Source: Notoacmeibacter sp. (GTDB lineage: Bacteria > Pseudomonadota > Alphaproteobacteria > Rhizobiales > Rhizobiaceae). From it: DNA of 64,000 nt. The stretch lies in NCBI GenBank assembly GCA_019912385.1, contig JAIOIW010000025.1, forward strand, positions 48,273 through 112,272, read 5' to 3'. How positions within the stretch are numbered: position 1 is the stretch's first letter; each line of letters opens with the position of its first letter. Below are positions 38,807 through 48,224 of the stretch, one piece after another. The translations under genes and the position numbers were made by a program. A model generated the notes under the pieces. The model did not search any database. It was not told the DNA's origin and was given only the letters and a program-made list of their open reading frames with translations.

Positions 38807-41053
38807 ATGGATCAGTTGCGCAAGCCTCGGCAAGCCGGCCGGATACGGCTGGCAGCAAGCGTGCGACGGGCGTCGCCGCTCGCCGCCGCGATGCTTGCGC
38901 TATTGCTGCTGAGCCCGGCCGCGGCCGACATTCGCAACGACGCGGTGGCGGTGGCGGTCTACGGGCCCGACACGGTCGTCTCGCCACCCGCCGGCCAGTC
39001 GGTGCCGCTCGCCGCCGCCGCGCCTGCCCTCGATGTCTCGATCGTTCCGGTTATCGAAAGCCTCGGAAGGGCCGACGGGATCGTGGATTTCACTGTGACG
39101 GTCGCAAACGGCGGAAACGTCACCTTGCGCGATGTCCGGCTTTCCGGAACCGGCGTGGCCGAGCCGGCCTGCCCGTCCGGCAACCCGGTTGCCGAACTGG
39201 CGCCAGGCGATCTTGAGACATGCCAAGCAGTTCGCGCGGCAGACGACAGGGGCATCGCCGGGCTGTCCCTGACGGCGACGGCCCGCACGGTCCCGTCCGG
39301 CGGCCCGATCGCTGACGTGCAATCGGCGGATGTTTCGGAAAAGGCCGCTTTCCCGGCGGTGATTTCAGGCGTCGTCTTTGGCGATGCCAATGGCAACGGC
39401 GTCTTCGACGCCGATACGGACCCCGCTTTTGAGGGCTATCGGGTGGATCTGGTACGCGGGAGCAAATCCGTTGCCGCCGCCGTGACCGGGCCAACGGGCC
39501 GTTACGCCTTCCCCGACGTTCCACCCGGCCCCGGCCATGAACTGGTCTTCCGCAATTCCGCTGGCGGGATCGTCGGCGGCCTCGCCAATATCGACGTGGC
39601 GAGCGGTGTGGTCATGACGGGCAAGGACCTGGCGATCAATGCGACGGGTATCGTCTACGATGCCCTGAGCCGCCGGCCGGTCGCCGGAGCCGTGGTTACC
39701 ATCCTCGATGCGGCCGGCGGGGCGCTGCCGCCCGGCTGCTTCATGGTTCCCGGCCAGCAGGCGCAGGTGACGGCCGCCAACGGCGCCTACCGGTTCGACA
39801 TCGCGCCGGGTGCCGACCCGGCCTGCCCCGCCGCGCAGGCCGAATACGTCATTTCGGTTGGACCGCCGGTCGGATACGCGTCGCCGTCCTCTGTCTTGCC
39901 GCCGCTCTCGGGACCCCTCGACATGACGGCCTGCGTCTTCGATGCCGTGCCGGGCGGTGCATGCCAGACTTCGGCCGCCGGCGCGCCGCCGCCGCCCGGC
40001 AGTCCGGCGATCCACGTGCTGTCCGTCCTGCTTCAGGCCGGTGATCCGCCGTTGATCCACAATCACATCCCCCTCGATCCGCTGGTCGCCACGGCGCCGC
40101 CCGCCTTGACCGTAACCGCCGACAAGCCGGCCCTGCCGCGCGGCGGCAGTGTAAAACTCACCATCGAAATCGGAAATCCCGACCCGCTTCCGGCAGGGCC
40201 GGTGCGCCTGACCAATGTCATGCCGCCGGGCTTCGCCTATGTCGAAGGTAGTGCGCGGATCGATGGCGAAGCGGTTGAACCGGCCGTATCGCCGCCCGCG
40301 CTCGATTTCGGCGCGATGGCGCTTGCCGGCAGGACGGCGATCACGATCACGCTGGAGCTTGAGGCGACGGCGGGCGGCGGTCCGGGCCGCCATGTCAACC
40401 GCGTCAGGCTGGCCGCCCCGTCCGGCAAGACGCTTGCACCCGATGCGTTCACTGAAATCGAGGTCCTGACGGAACCGGCATCGGGTTGCACCGAGGTTTC
40501 CGGCAGGGTGTTTGCCGACACCAACCGCAACGCGCGCGCCGACACCGGCGAAGCCGGCCTTGGCGGCGTCGTGATCGTTACCGGCAGGGGTACGCCGGTT
40601 GTGACCGATCGCCAGGGCCGTTTCCGTGTTCCCTGCGCCGAGTTGCCGGACAGCGCGTTCAGCCTTGTGCTGACGCTTAGCGAGGAGTCCCTGCCGCCGG
40701 GCTTTCGCCTGACGACGGGAAATCCGCGCACCGTTCAGGTTTCGTCGGCAAGCAGCGCCGGCGCGGTGGATTTCGGTGCCGCGGCGCCGCGTGTCGTCCG
40801 CCTGGACCTGAAGGATGGCGCGTTCGCCGGCGGCTCGCCGGAACTGAAACCGGAATGGGCTGCCGGGATCGAGCGGCTCGTCGGCGTACTCGCCGAGCAG
40901 CCTTCGACCTTGCGCATTATCTACAAGACCGGCGTGGAGGATGGGCTCGCCAGGGCCCGCCTCGAGACCGTCGAGCATGCGGTCCGCCAGCAATGGAACC
41001 GCTCGGGTCAGGGCGGCGGGATCGGGATCGACGCCGAGCTGCTTCCCGAGTGA
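38807..41053 (+). CDS. Large exported SdrD-like/DUF11 surface protein with OmpA-like tail
   Basis: The 748-residue protein has an N-terminal signal (hydrophobic stretch about residues 25-40). Domains in order are a DUF11-like repeat (60-170), an SdrD B-like domain starting ISGVVFGDANGNGVFDAD (about 185), further beta-sandwich material with paired cysteines, a DUF11 domain (about 430-540, GGSVKLTIEIGNPDPLP), a second SdrD B-like domain (SGRVFADTNRNARADTGEAG, about 565) and a C-terminal segment (about 665-748) with the look of an OmpA-like fold (RLDLKDGAFAGGSPELKPEW to ARARLETVEHA). No LPXTG or transporter domain is seen. It should be cell-envelope anchored and shares the theme of its upstream partner. 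Confidence 0.72.
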   Translation: MDQLRKPRQAGRIRLAASVRRASPLAAAMLALLLLSPAAADIRNDAVAVAVYGPDTVVSPPAGQSVPLAAAAPALDVSIVPVIESLGRADGIVDFTVTVANGGNVTLRDVRLSGTGVAEPACPSGNPVAELAPGDLETCQAVRAADDRGIAGLSLTATARTVPSGGPIADVQSADVSEKAAFPAVISGVVFGDANGNGVFDADTDPAFEGYRVDLVRGSKSVAAAVTGPTGRYAFPDVPPGPGHELVFRNSAGGIVGGLANIDVASGVVMTGKDLAINATGIVYDALSRRPVAGAVVTILDAAGGALPPGCFMVPGQQAQVTAANGAYRFDIAPGADPACPAAQAEYVISVGPPVGYASPSSVLPPLSGPLDMTACVFDAVPGGACQTSAAGAPPPPGSPAIHVLSVLLQAGDPPLIHNHIPLDPLVATAPPALTVTADKPALPRGGSVKLTIEIGNPDPLPAGPVRLTNVMPPGFAYVEGSARIDGEAVEPAVSPPALDFGAMALAGRTAITITLELEATAGGGPGRHVNRVRLAAPSGKTLAPDAFTEIEVLTEPASGCTEVSGRVFADTNRNARADTGEAGLGGVVIVTGRGTPVVTDRQGRFRVPCAELPDSAFSLVLTLSEESLPPGFRLTTGNPRTVQVSSASSAGAVDFGAAAPRVVRLDLKDGAFAGGSPELKPEWAAGIERLVGVLAEQPSTLRIIYKTGVEDGLARARLETVEHAVRQQWNRSGQGGGIGIDAELLPE

Positions 41054-41141
41054 TGTACCGTAGCGTCGGACCTCGACCGAAAGGAAGCGGATGACACGCG
41101 CTTGTCGGATGTTCTAGTTTCGGTGAAACGGGAGGGGAATC

Positions 41142-42647
41142 ATGAGCATCGAACGCGCATACTGGGAGAACGACGCGACCGGACTGGCCGCTTTGATCGA
41201 CAAGGGCGAGATCACGGCGGCGGAAGCCGTCGAAGCCGCGATCGCCCGCGCCGAGAGCGTCAATCCGAAGATCAACGCCATCGCCGAGAAGCTCTATGAG
41301 CAGGCCCGCAAAGAGGCCCGCAAGGGACCGGCCGGCCGGCCATTCTCGGGCGTCCCGATCGCCATCAAGGATCTGGCGGTCTCGGTCGCCGGCGTCACGA
41401 TCCATTCCGGCAGCCGGATGCCGCCGCAAACCGCCGATGCCGAATCCTTTATCGTCCAGCGATACCGCGATGCCGGTTTCATTCCGGTGGCGACGAGCAC
41501 GACGCCGGAGTTCGGGCTGCGGCTGGTGACGGAGACCGAGCGTTTCGGCATCACGCGCAATCCGTGGAACACCGGCCATGTCACCGGCGGCTCGTCGGGC
41601 GGTTCCGCGGCGCTGGTGGCCGCGGGCGTGTTCCCGGTGGCGCATGCCTCCGACGGCGGCGGGTCGATCCGGGTGCCGTCCGCCTGCAACGGGCTTGTCG
41701 GCATGAAACCCTCGCGCGGGCGCGTGCCGCTGACCCATGACGCGATGGAAAGCTGGTACGGCTTCATCGTACAGCATGCGGTTACCCGCTCGGTTCGGGA
41801 TTCCGCGCGCATGCTCGACCTTTCGTCGGCTCACGACCCGCTGTCGCCCTATGTCGCGCGGCCGCCCAGGATCAGCTTCGCGGATGCCGCGGAACAAAGG
41901 CCGAAGGGCCTGACGATCGGCGTTTTCCGCCGCTCGCCGCTCGATCTTGCCGTGTCGACGGAGACCATGGCCGCGATGGACGAGGCGGAGCGTCTCGTGC
42001 GCGAGGCCGGCCACGAGGTCGAGGAGATCGACCTGCCCATGGCCAACCGCGACTTTATGGCCGATTTCGCGCGTTGCGTCGCCTCCGCCCATGCCGGCGC
42101 GATGCGCGTCCATGCAGCGCGGGTCGGCCGTTCCGTGCTTGGCGACCTGGAGCGCAGCACCCGCATCATGGCGCGCTTCGGCGAAATCTACTCCGGCGGC
42201 GAGGTGCAGGCCGCGCTGTCGCGGCTCCAGGACGCAACGATGCGGCTGCTTGCCGAAACCGATCGCTTCGATGCCGTACTTATGCCGGTCATCGCGCACC
42301 CGCCCCTGCCGACCGGCGGGCTTGATTCCACCGGCATGGATCTCGCCAGCGAGATCATTCTCGACCGCCTCGGCTGGCTCGGTTCCACCCGTCTGCTGAA
42401 AATCCCCGCCTTCCTCGGCCAGTTGATGGACCAGAGCCTGAAATTCACCCATTGGCCGGCGATCCAGAACGTCACCGGCCAGCCTTCCGTCGCCCTGCCG
42501 GTCTACCTGACCGGCGCAGGCCTGCCGGTCGGCATCCAGGCGGTTGGCCGCATCGGCGACGAGGAGACACTGTTCTCGCTCGCCGGGCAATTGGAGGAGA
42601 TGTCGGGCTGGCTCGCCCGCCGCGCGCCGCTCGACGTACCGGCGTGA
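41142..42647 (+). CDS. Amidase-signature family hydrolase
   Basis: The 501-residue amidase has the Ser-cisSer-Lys triad: Lys76 in PIAIKDL, cis-Ser in GGSSGGSAA (151-152) and nucleophile Ser175 in DGGGSIRVPS. Overall similarity is to 6-aminohexanoate cyclic-dimer hydrolase-like amidases; substrate is unknown. GatA is excluded because the neighbourhood and C-terminus do not match. It lies alone between the surface protein genes and argB. Confidence 0.88.
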   Translation: MSIERAYWENDATGLAALIDKGEITAAEAVEAAIARAESVNPKINAIAEKLYEQARKEARKGPAGRPFSGVPIAIKDLAVSVAGVTIHSGSRMPPQTADAESFIVQRYRDAGFIPVATSTTPEFGLRLVTETERFGITRNPWNTGHVTGGSSGGSAALVAAGVFPVAHASDGGGSIRVPSACNGLVGMKPSRGRVPLTHDAMESWYGFIVQHAVTRSVRDSARMLDLSSAHDPLSPYVARPPRISFADAAEQRPKGLTIGVFRRSPLDLAVSTETMAAMDEAERLVREAGHEVEEIDLPMANRDFMADFARCVASAHAGAMRVHAARVGRSVLGDLERSTRIMARFGEIYSGGEVQAALSRLQDATMRLLAETDRFDAVLMPVIAHPPLPTGGLDSTGMDLASEIILDRLGWLGSTRLLKIPAFLGQLMDQSLKFTHWPAIQNVTGQPSVALPVYLTGAGLPVGIQAVGRIGDEETLFSLAGQLEEMSGWLARRAPLDVPA

Positions 42648-42752
42648 GCAAAGCGTTGCCGGAACAAGGTTTGCCCTGGCACGTCCGATTGCCCCGCCGC
42701 GCCATCCGCGCTATCAGGCGGCACCGCATTTCATTTCGCCAGGGACAGGTCG

Positions 42753-43652
42753 ATGGCCAGTGAGAAGACCATGAACAGCGCCGAGCTGCAGGCAAGCCTG
42801 TTGTCGCAGGCGTTGCCTTATATGCAGCGCTACGAAAACAAGACCGTGGTGGTCAAGTATGGCGGCCACGCCATGGGCAACCCGGCATTGGGCCAGGCAT
42901 TCGCGCGCGATATCGCGCTGCTGAAGCAGTCGGGCGTGAACCCCATCGTCGTCCACGGCGGCGGCCCGCAGATCGGCGCCATGCTGAACAGGATGGGTAT
43001 CGAGTCGCGCTTCGAGGGCGGCCTGCGCGTGACCGACGAGAAGACCGTCGAGATCGTCGAGATGGTGCTGGCCGGCTCCATCAACAAGGACATCGTGCGC
43101 ATGATCAATGCCGAGGGCGAATGGGCGATCGGCCTGTGCGGCAAGGACGGCAACATGGTGTTCGCCGAGAAGGCGACCAAGACGGTGCGCGACCCCGACA
43201 GCAATATCGAGAAGATCCTCGATCTGGGCTTCGTCGGCGAACCGGCCGAGGTCGACCGCACGCTGCTCGACCTGCTGGCGCATTCGGAAATGATCCCGGT
43301 AATCGCGCCCGTGGCGCCCGGGCGCGACGGCCACACCTACAACATCAATGCCGACACCTTTGCCGGCGCCATCGCCGGAGCGCTCGCCGCCACGCGCCTG
43401 CTGTTTCTGACCGACGTTCCCGGCGTCCTCGACCGTTCCGGCAAGCTGATCGACGAATTGTCGGTCGCCGAGGCACGAGGGCTGATCGCCGACGGCACAA
43501 TCCATGGCGGCATGATCCCGAAGGTCGAGACCTGCATCGAGGCGATCGATCGCGGCGTCGAGGGCGTCGTCATTCTCAACGGCAAGACCGCGCACGCGGT
43601 CCTGCTGGAGCTCTTCACCGAGCACGGTGCGGGCACGCTGATCGTGCCGTAG
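42753..43652 (+). CDS. argB: Acetylglutamate kinase
   Basis: The 299-residue kinase phosphorylates N-acetylglutamate in arginine synthesis. Visible are [10 protein letters not shown], the substrate loop VHGGGPQIG, and the GMIPKVETC segment near the ATP site. The N-terminal helix before the fold is typical of arginine-inhibited, hexameric forms, so feedback inhibition is likely. It is followed on the opposite strand by a decayed transporter gene. Confidence 0.95.
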   Translation: MASEKTMNSAELQASLLSQALPYMQRYENKTVVVKYGGHAMGNPALGQAFARDIALLKQSGVNPIVVHGGGPQIGAMLNRMGIESRFEGGLRVTDEKTVEIVEMVLAGSINKDIVRMINAEGEWAIGLCGKDGNMVFAEKATKTVRDPDSNIEKILDLGFVGEPAEVDRTLLDLLAHSEMIPVIAPVAPGRDGHTYNINADTFAGAIAGALAATRLLFLTDVPGVLDRSGKLIDELSVAEARGLIADGTIHGGMIPKVETCIEAIDRGVEGVVILNGKTAHAVLLELFTEHGAGTLIVP

Positions 43653-43967
43653 AGCCGGTTGCCCGGTCAGGCCTCGCCGGCCGGCGCGGGGCGCACCGGC
43701 TGGCCACCCTGCAGCCGCGGCCGCCGGGCGCGGCAAAAGCCGCACCATCGCCGCGATGACCGGGAATGCAGCGGAATTGCAGACAAGGACCTCATTCAGG
43801 GCCTCGCTGAAAAACGGCAGCGCCGCCCTGCGTGCCCGGAAGCCTTCCGCGACGCGCGAGAAGAAGATCTGGCCCATCAGCGTGACACCGAGCGCCCCGC
43901 CGATCCGCGGGAACGATTGCAGGGCGCCCGACCCCGCTTCGTCGGCGGTTGGCAGCGATTCGGGGGT
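43653..43967 (-). pseudogene. Remnant of a DHA2-family MFS efflux pump, C-terminal part
   Basis: Read on the minus strand from about 43967, the frame gives a classic DHA2 end: DEAGSGALQSFPRIGGALGV then TLMGQIFFSRVAEGF, FSEALNEVLVCNSAAF and VRLLPRP. A stop codon at 43968-43970 cuts it off upstream, and the frame has no stop before running antisense into argB. Only about 100 of the usual 500 residues remain and no other transporter piece is found upstream, so this is a two-ended fragment. The rest of the gap to 44161 has no gene. Confidence 0.75.
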
Positions 43968-44114
43968 TCATGGGGTACCCCTCGTTCAGCGAGCCGTCCG
44001 CGCCGCAGGCCGGGCGGCCCGCATTTGGCGCAATCGAATAACCGCTGGCGGCTGTCATACGGCTGGTGGCCGCGCTGAGAGGATGCGAATAATCCTGCCC
44101 CTGCCTTTCGGGCA

Positions 44115-44147
44115 GTGACGGGCACTCCTGACGGCGTGCCCGGTCAC
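44115..44147 (-). terminator. Candidate terminator hairpin after the DsrE-like gene
   Basis: GTGAC-GGGCAC pairs with GTGCCC-(G)-GTCAC with one bulged base and a 10-base loop, 15 bases after the stop at 44162. No T run follows, so it may be weak or Rho-assisted. Confidence 0.35.
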
Positions 44148-44161
44148 TTCCCCCGCAAATC

Positions 44162-44602
44162 CTACGGTTTCACGTAGGCATAGCCGTCTTCCTGAAGCTC
44201 GATCAGGCGCACCACGCCCGCGGGCACGACCTTGGCTTCCGAAATCAGCTTGATTTCCTTGCCGGCCTTCTCGCTCATCTTGCTCAAGGTATTGCCGCAA
44301 GCCGAGAACTGCATCGTCGGGTCTTCCAGCGACATTGCCGAGATACGGTCCTTTACCGGGCTGTCGGCGGTGTACATCTTCAGTCCCGGTCCGTAGGCAA
44401 CGATCTCGATCGTCACGTCGTCACCCATCGACTTGTAGAGCGACTTGACGTTATCGGCATTGTTGAGCACGAGGCTCATCGTGGCCGGATCGTTTTCGTC
44501 GATGTGTAGCGCCAGCTTGTGCATCGCGCCTGCGGCCATGGCCGCACCCGACGCAGCTATCGAGAACGCCGCCGCAGCGGCGAGGGTCACCAGTTTCTGC
44601 AT
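44162..44602 (-). CDS. Periplasmic DsrE/DsrF-like protein
   Basis: The 146-residue protein has a signal peptide (to about residue 24) and a DsrE-like sulfur-carrier fold: KLALHIDENDPATMSLVLNN, VEIVAYGPGL-type strand (IEIVAYGPGLKMY), and a single conserved Cys in FSACGNTL. Such proteins take part in sulfur relay or periplasmic redox, but no sulfur-oxidation genes are nearby. A GGGAGG ribosome site precedes ATG 44602. Confidence 0.78.
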   Translation of the reverse strand: MQKLVTLAAAAAFSIAASGAAMAAGAMHKLALHIDENDPATMSLVLNNADNVKSLYKSMGDDVTIEIVAYGPGLKMYTADSPVKDRISAMSLEDPTMQFSACGNTLSKMSEKAGKEIKLISEAKVVPAGVVRLIELQEDGYAYVKP

Positions 44603-44735
44603 CAAATCCTCCCAAATTTACATGCAATTATCACAATACATCTATTCAACGGATCGGCAACCTCGGAGTTTCCGCCGCACGCGAATGTGATCGTGGCGCT
44701 TGTCCATCCCGGCGCTTTCGGCTAGGCGCTTTTAC

Positions 44736-45410
44736 ATGAAGCTGCTCGCCATCGATACCTGCGCCGACCAGTGCGCTGCCTGCGTGCTCGACACGGGCGA
44801 CGGAACCGCGCATGAGGTCAGCCGCGCGATGTCGAAGGGCCATGCCGAGCAACTCATGGATGTCATCGGCGAATGCCTGGTAGCTGCGGAAATCGGCTTT
44901 GACGGGCTCGAACGTGTGGCCGTCACTGTCGGGCCCGGCTCGTTTACCGGCGTGCGCGTGGGGGTGGCGGCTGCCCGCGGCCTCGCCCTGGCGCTCGGCG
45001 TTCCCTGTGTCGGTGTTTCGACGCTGGAAGCACTGGCCGCCGCCGCGCGCGCGCACCATCCCGGCAGGCCGGTTCTCGCCGCCAATGATGCGCGCCGCGA
45101 GGAGATCTATGCGGCCTTGTACGACGGCGACGGCATCGAGGTTGGCCCGCCGCACATAACGACGGTATCGGCTGCCGCTGCGACTGTGACATCCGACATG
45201 GTGCTGGCCGGCTCGGCATCGGATGATCTTGCTGCATCGGGCGCCGCGCCGCTTGCCGTCGCGATCACCGCAGCCGCGCCGCCGATCCGGTTCGTCGCTG
45301 AACTCGGCGCGCGGAAGTCCGAAGGCGCGGAAAAGCCGAAACCGCTCTACCTGCGCGCGCCGGACGCCAGGCCGCAGGCGGGATTTTCATTGCCGCGAAA
45401 GGCCGGATGA
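44736..45410 (+). CDS. tsaB: tRNA t6A modification protein TsaB (YeaZ)
   Basis: The 224-residue ASKHA-fold protein pairs with TsaD to make t6A37 in ANN-reading tRNAs. MKLLAIDTCADQCAACVL, the GPGSFTGVRVG motif and ANDARREEIYAALY are visible. The stop overlaps the rimI start, a common tsaB-rimI order. Confidence 0.92.
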   Translation: MKLLAIDTCADQCAACVLDTGDGTAHEVSRAMSKGHAEQLMDVIGECLVAAEIGFDGLERVAVTVGPGSFTGVRVGVAAARGLALALGVPCVGVSTLEALAAAARAHHPGRPVLAANDARREEIYAALYDGDGIEVGPPHITTVSAAAATVTSDMVLAGSASDDLAASGAAPLAVAITAAAPPIRFVAELGARKSEGAEKPKPLYLRAPDARPQAGFSLPRKAG

Positions 45411-45925
45411 TGGCGCTGGGATTTGCTTCGTTCAGAAAACGCCAGTTCGTCGTTCTGCCGCTTCAGTCGGACGAGAGCGCGGCACTTGCCGCGCTCCATG
45501 GCGAGGATTTCGTCCGTCCGTGGACCGACGGCGAATTTGCCGAGCTGATGAAACAGGACACCGTCTTCGGGTTCACGGCACGCGAGGAAGGCAAGGGCGC
45601 CGGCGCGCCCCTTGGCTTCGTTCTCTCCCGCATGGCCGCCGATGAGGGCGAGATCCTGACGCTTGCGGTGGCCAGGCGCTATCGCCGGCTCGGCATCGGT
45701 CGCTTGCTCATGGATGCGGTACTGCGCCATTTGTATCACGAGCGGGCGCAATCGCTGTTTCTGGAAGTCGACGAGGCCAACGCGGCCGCGCTCGCGCTAT
45801 ACAAGCGCTTGGGGTTCAAGATCGTCGGCCAACGTCCCGGCTATTACGAGAATGCCGGCGGCCGGCGCGGCAATGCCCATGTCATGCGTCGCGACCTGTA
45901 TGCCGGCGGGCCCGCGCACCGATGA
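45407..45925 (+). CDS. rimI: Ribosomal protein S18-alanine N-acetyltransferase
   Basis: The 172-residue GNAT enzyme has the acetyl-CoA motif RRLGIGRLLM and the EVDEANAAALALYKRLGF segment typical of RimI. It overlaps tsaB upstream and the acyltransferase gene downstream (ATGA in both cases), so three genes are translated together. Confidence 0.9.
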   Translation: MMALGFASFRKRQFVVLPLQSDESAALAALHGEDFVRPWTDGEFAELMKQDTVFGFTAREEGKGAGAPLGFVLSRMAADEGEILTLAVARRYRRLGIGRLLMDAVLRHLYHERAQSLFLEVDEANAAALALYKRLGFKIVGQRPGYYENAGGRRGNAHVMRRDLYAGGPAHR

Positions 45926-46713
45926 TCCATGGCCTTCGGATCGCGTTCGGCCTTGCGGCGGCCGTCGTCGTCTCTCTCGTCTTTCTCGTGTTTCACCTCG
46001 TCGTCAGGCGGTTCGGCAATCATGCCGCCCGCATCATGCCGCATGTCTGGGCCAGGACCTGCGCCGGGCTGCTCGACCTCAGGATATCGGTCGTCGGAGA
46101 GATGACGCGGGCCCGCCCGTTGTTGCTGGTCGCCAACCATGTTTCCTGGGCGGACATCGTCGTCATGGGCGCGATCGCCCCTTTCAATTTCGTCGCCAAG
46201 GCCGACATGGCGCGCTGGCCGGGCCTTGGCGCGCTGGCGCGCGCCGCCGGGACCGTGTTCGTCGAGCGCGAGCGGCGGGTGAGATCCGGCAGCCAGGCCA
46301 ACGCGCTGTCTGCCCGCCTTGTCGCCGGCGAGCCGGTGGTGCTGTTTGCCGAAGGATCCACATCGAACGGCAACGAGCCGCTTCCTTTCAAGAGCACATT
46401 GATCGCTGCCGCGCAGATCGCGTTGGAGAACAACGGCGACCGGCCCGTGCTGGTCCAGCCCGTATCGATCATCTATGTCCGCCAGCACGGCTTGCCGCTC
46501 GGCCGCATCGGGCGCGCGCGCTTGGCCTGGTACGGCGACGGCGATCTGGCGCCGCACCTGTTTGCCCTGCTCGGCGAAGGCGGCATCGATGTCGAGGTCC
46601 GGTTCGGCGATCCGGTCGCGTTTTCCGCCTCCAGTGACCGCAAGGCCGTTGCCCGGGAACTCGAGCGGCGCGTCGCCGGCATGATGGTCGCCTCGCAGCG
46701 CGGCAACGCATGA
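45922..46713 (+). CDS. plsC: 1-acyl-sn-glycerol-3-phosphate acyltransferase (PlsC family)
   Basis: The 263-residue protein has an N-terminal membrane anchor (residues 5-30) and acyltransferase motifs NHVSWAD (HX4D, near residue 73), a middle ERERRVR, and FAEGSTSNG. It should acylate lysophosphatidic acid or a related lysolipid such as an ornithine lipid precursor; the family alone does not decide. It overlaps rimI by 4 bases. Confidence 0.85.
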   Translation: MIHGLRIAFGLAAAVVVSLVFLVFHLVVRRFGNHAARIMPHVWARTCAGLLDLRISVVGEMTRARPLLLVANHVSWADIVVMGAIAPFNFVAKADMARWPGLGALARAAGTVFVERERRVRSGSQANALSARLVAGEPVVLFAEGSTSNGNEPLPFKSTLIAAAQIALENNGDRPVLVQPVSIIYVRQHGLPLGRIGRARLAWYGDGDLAPHLFALLGEGGIDVEVRFGDPVAFSASSDRKAVARELERRVAGMMVASQRGNA

Positions 46714-46796
46714 CGCGCCGGACTGGGTGACGGCGCGAAGGCCCGTCACCAGCATTTGTCTTTCATGCCCGGGAAAAATGCACTAGAAGCGCCGCC

Positions 46797-48194
46797 ATGA
46801 CGACAGAAACGATCCGGACGAGCGAAGCCGCGAGCGAAAGCGGCGAGGTCAGGGCGCCAAGGAAGGTCTTCGTGAAGACCTATGGCTGCCAGATGAATGT
46901 CTACGATTCGCAGCGCATGGCCGATGTGCTGGCAGCTGACGGCTACAGCGCCGCAGACAATGCGGAGGACGCCGATCTCGTTCTGCTCAACACCTGCCAC
47001 ATCCGCGAGAAAGCGGCGGAAAAGGTCTATTCGGAGCTTGGTCGCCTGAGGCGGATGAAGGAAGAGCGCGCGGCAAGGGGCGCCGATCTCGTCATCGGCG
47101 TGACCGGTTGCGTCGCCCAGGCTGAAGGCGAGGAGATCATCCGCCGGCAGCCCGCCGTCGATCTGGTCATCGGCCCGCAGAGCTATCATCGTATCGCAAA
47201 CGTGGTGCGCGGCGCACGCGGCGGCACAAGGCAGGTGGAGACGGATTTCCCCGCCGAGGACAAGTTCGAGCACCTGCCGAAGCCCGATGCGAGGGCGACG
47301 CGCGCTCGCGGCGTCACAGCCTTCCTCACCGTCCAGGAAGGTTGCGACAAGTTCTGCACCTTCTGCGTCGTGCCCTACACGCGCGGCGCGGAGGTTTCCC
47401 GTCCTGTCGGCCAGATCGTCGCCGAAGCCGAGCGTCTTGCGGAATCGGGCGTACGGGAAGTCACCCTGCTCGGCCAGAACGTCAATGCCTGGCATGGCGA
47501 AGGCCCTGACGGCACAGCCTGGGGTCTCGGGCGGCTGCTGTTCCGCCTGGCCGAAATTCCCGGGATCGACCGGTTGCGCTACACCACCAGCCATCCGCGC
47601 GACATGGACGATACGCTGATCGCCGCCCATCGCGATCTCGGCGCGCTGATGCCCTATCTGCACCTGCCGGTGCAGGCAGGGTCCGACGCGGTCCTCAAGG
47701 CGATGAACCGAAAGCACACCGGCGACGACTACCGCCGCCTCGTCGAACGCATTCGCGCCGCCCGGCCCGACATTGCGCTCTCCGGCGATTTCATCGTCGG
47801 CTTTCCGGGTGAAACGGATGCCGATTTCGAGGAGACGCTGAGGATCATCCGCGACGTCACCTATGCGCAGGCGTTTTCATTCAAGTACAGCCCGCGGCCG
47901 GGTACGCCAGGCGCTGACCGCGATGACCAGGTGGAAACCGCGGTCAAGGACGAGAGGCTGCAGCGCCTGCAGGCCCTGCTGAACGAGCAGCAGGAAATTT
48001 TTGCCCGCTCGCTGGTCGGCCGCGAGATGGACGTGCTGATCGAGAAGCGGGGCCGCAAGGCCGGCCAGCGGGTCGGCCGCTCGCCCTGGCTTCAACCGGT
48101 TATTTGTGATGAAAATGACGGCGAAATCGGCGACATTGTACGGGTGCGAATCAACGAGGCTGGCCCCAACAGCCTGTTCGGCACCAAGGTCTGA
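46797..48194 (+). CDS. miaB: tRNA-2-methylthio-N6-dimethylallyladenosine synthase
   Basis: The 465-residue radical-SAM methylthiotransferase modifies i6A37 in tRNA. The auxiliary-cluster cysteines are in YGCQMN, NTCHI and GVTGCVAQ; the radical-SAM motif is [17 protein letters not shown]-terminal TRAM domain (about 385-445) ends the protein. It begins 83 bases after plsC and leads into phoH. Confidence 0.95.
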   Translation: MTTETIRTSEAASESGEVRAPRKVFVKTYGCQMNVYDSQRMADVLAADGYSAADNAEDADLVLLNTCHIREKAAEKVYSELGRLRRMKEERAARGADLVIGVTGCVAQAEGEEIIRRQPAVDLVIGPQSYHRIANVVRGARGGTRQVETDFPAEDKFEHLPKPDARATRARGVTAFLTVQEGCDKFCTFCVVPYTRGAEVSRPVGQIVAEAERLAESGVREVTLLGQNVNAWHGEGPDGTAWGLGRLLFRLAEIPGIDRLRYTTSHPRDMDDTLIAAHRDLGALMPYLHLPVQAGSDAVLKAMNRKHTGDDYRRLVERIRAARPDIALSGDFIVGFPGETDADFEETLRIIRDVTYAQAFSFKYSPRPGTPGADRDDQVETAVKDERLQRLQALLNEQQEIFARSLVGREMDVLIEKRGRKAGQRVGRSPWLQPVICDENDGEIGDIVRVRINEAGPNSLFGTKV

Positions 48195-48224
48195 AGGAGC
48201 GCGCTGGCGCATGAGGGATACGCG

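Noticed and set aside
44166..44181. Half parS-like CGGTTTCACGTAGGCA
   Set aside because: Only the left arm matches, and it codes for the end of the DsrE-like protein; distant from the origin cluster.
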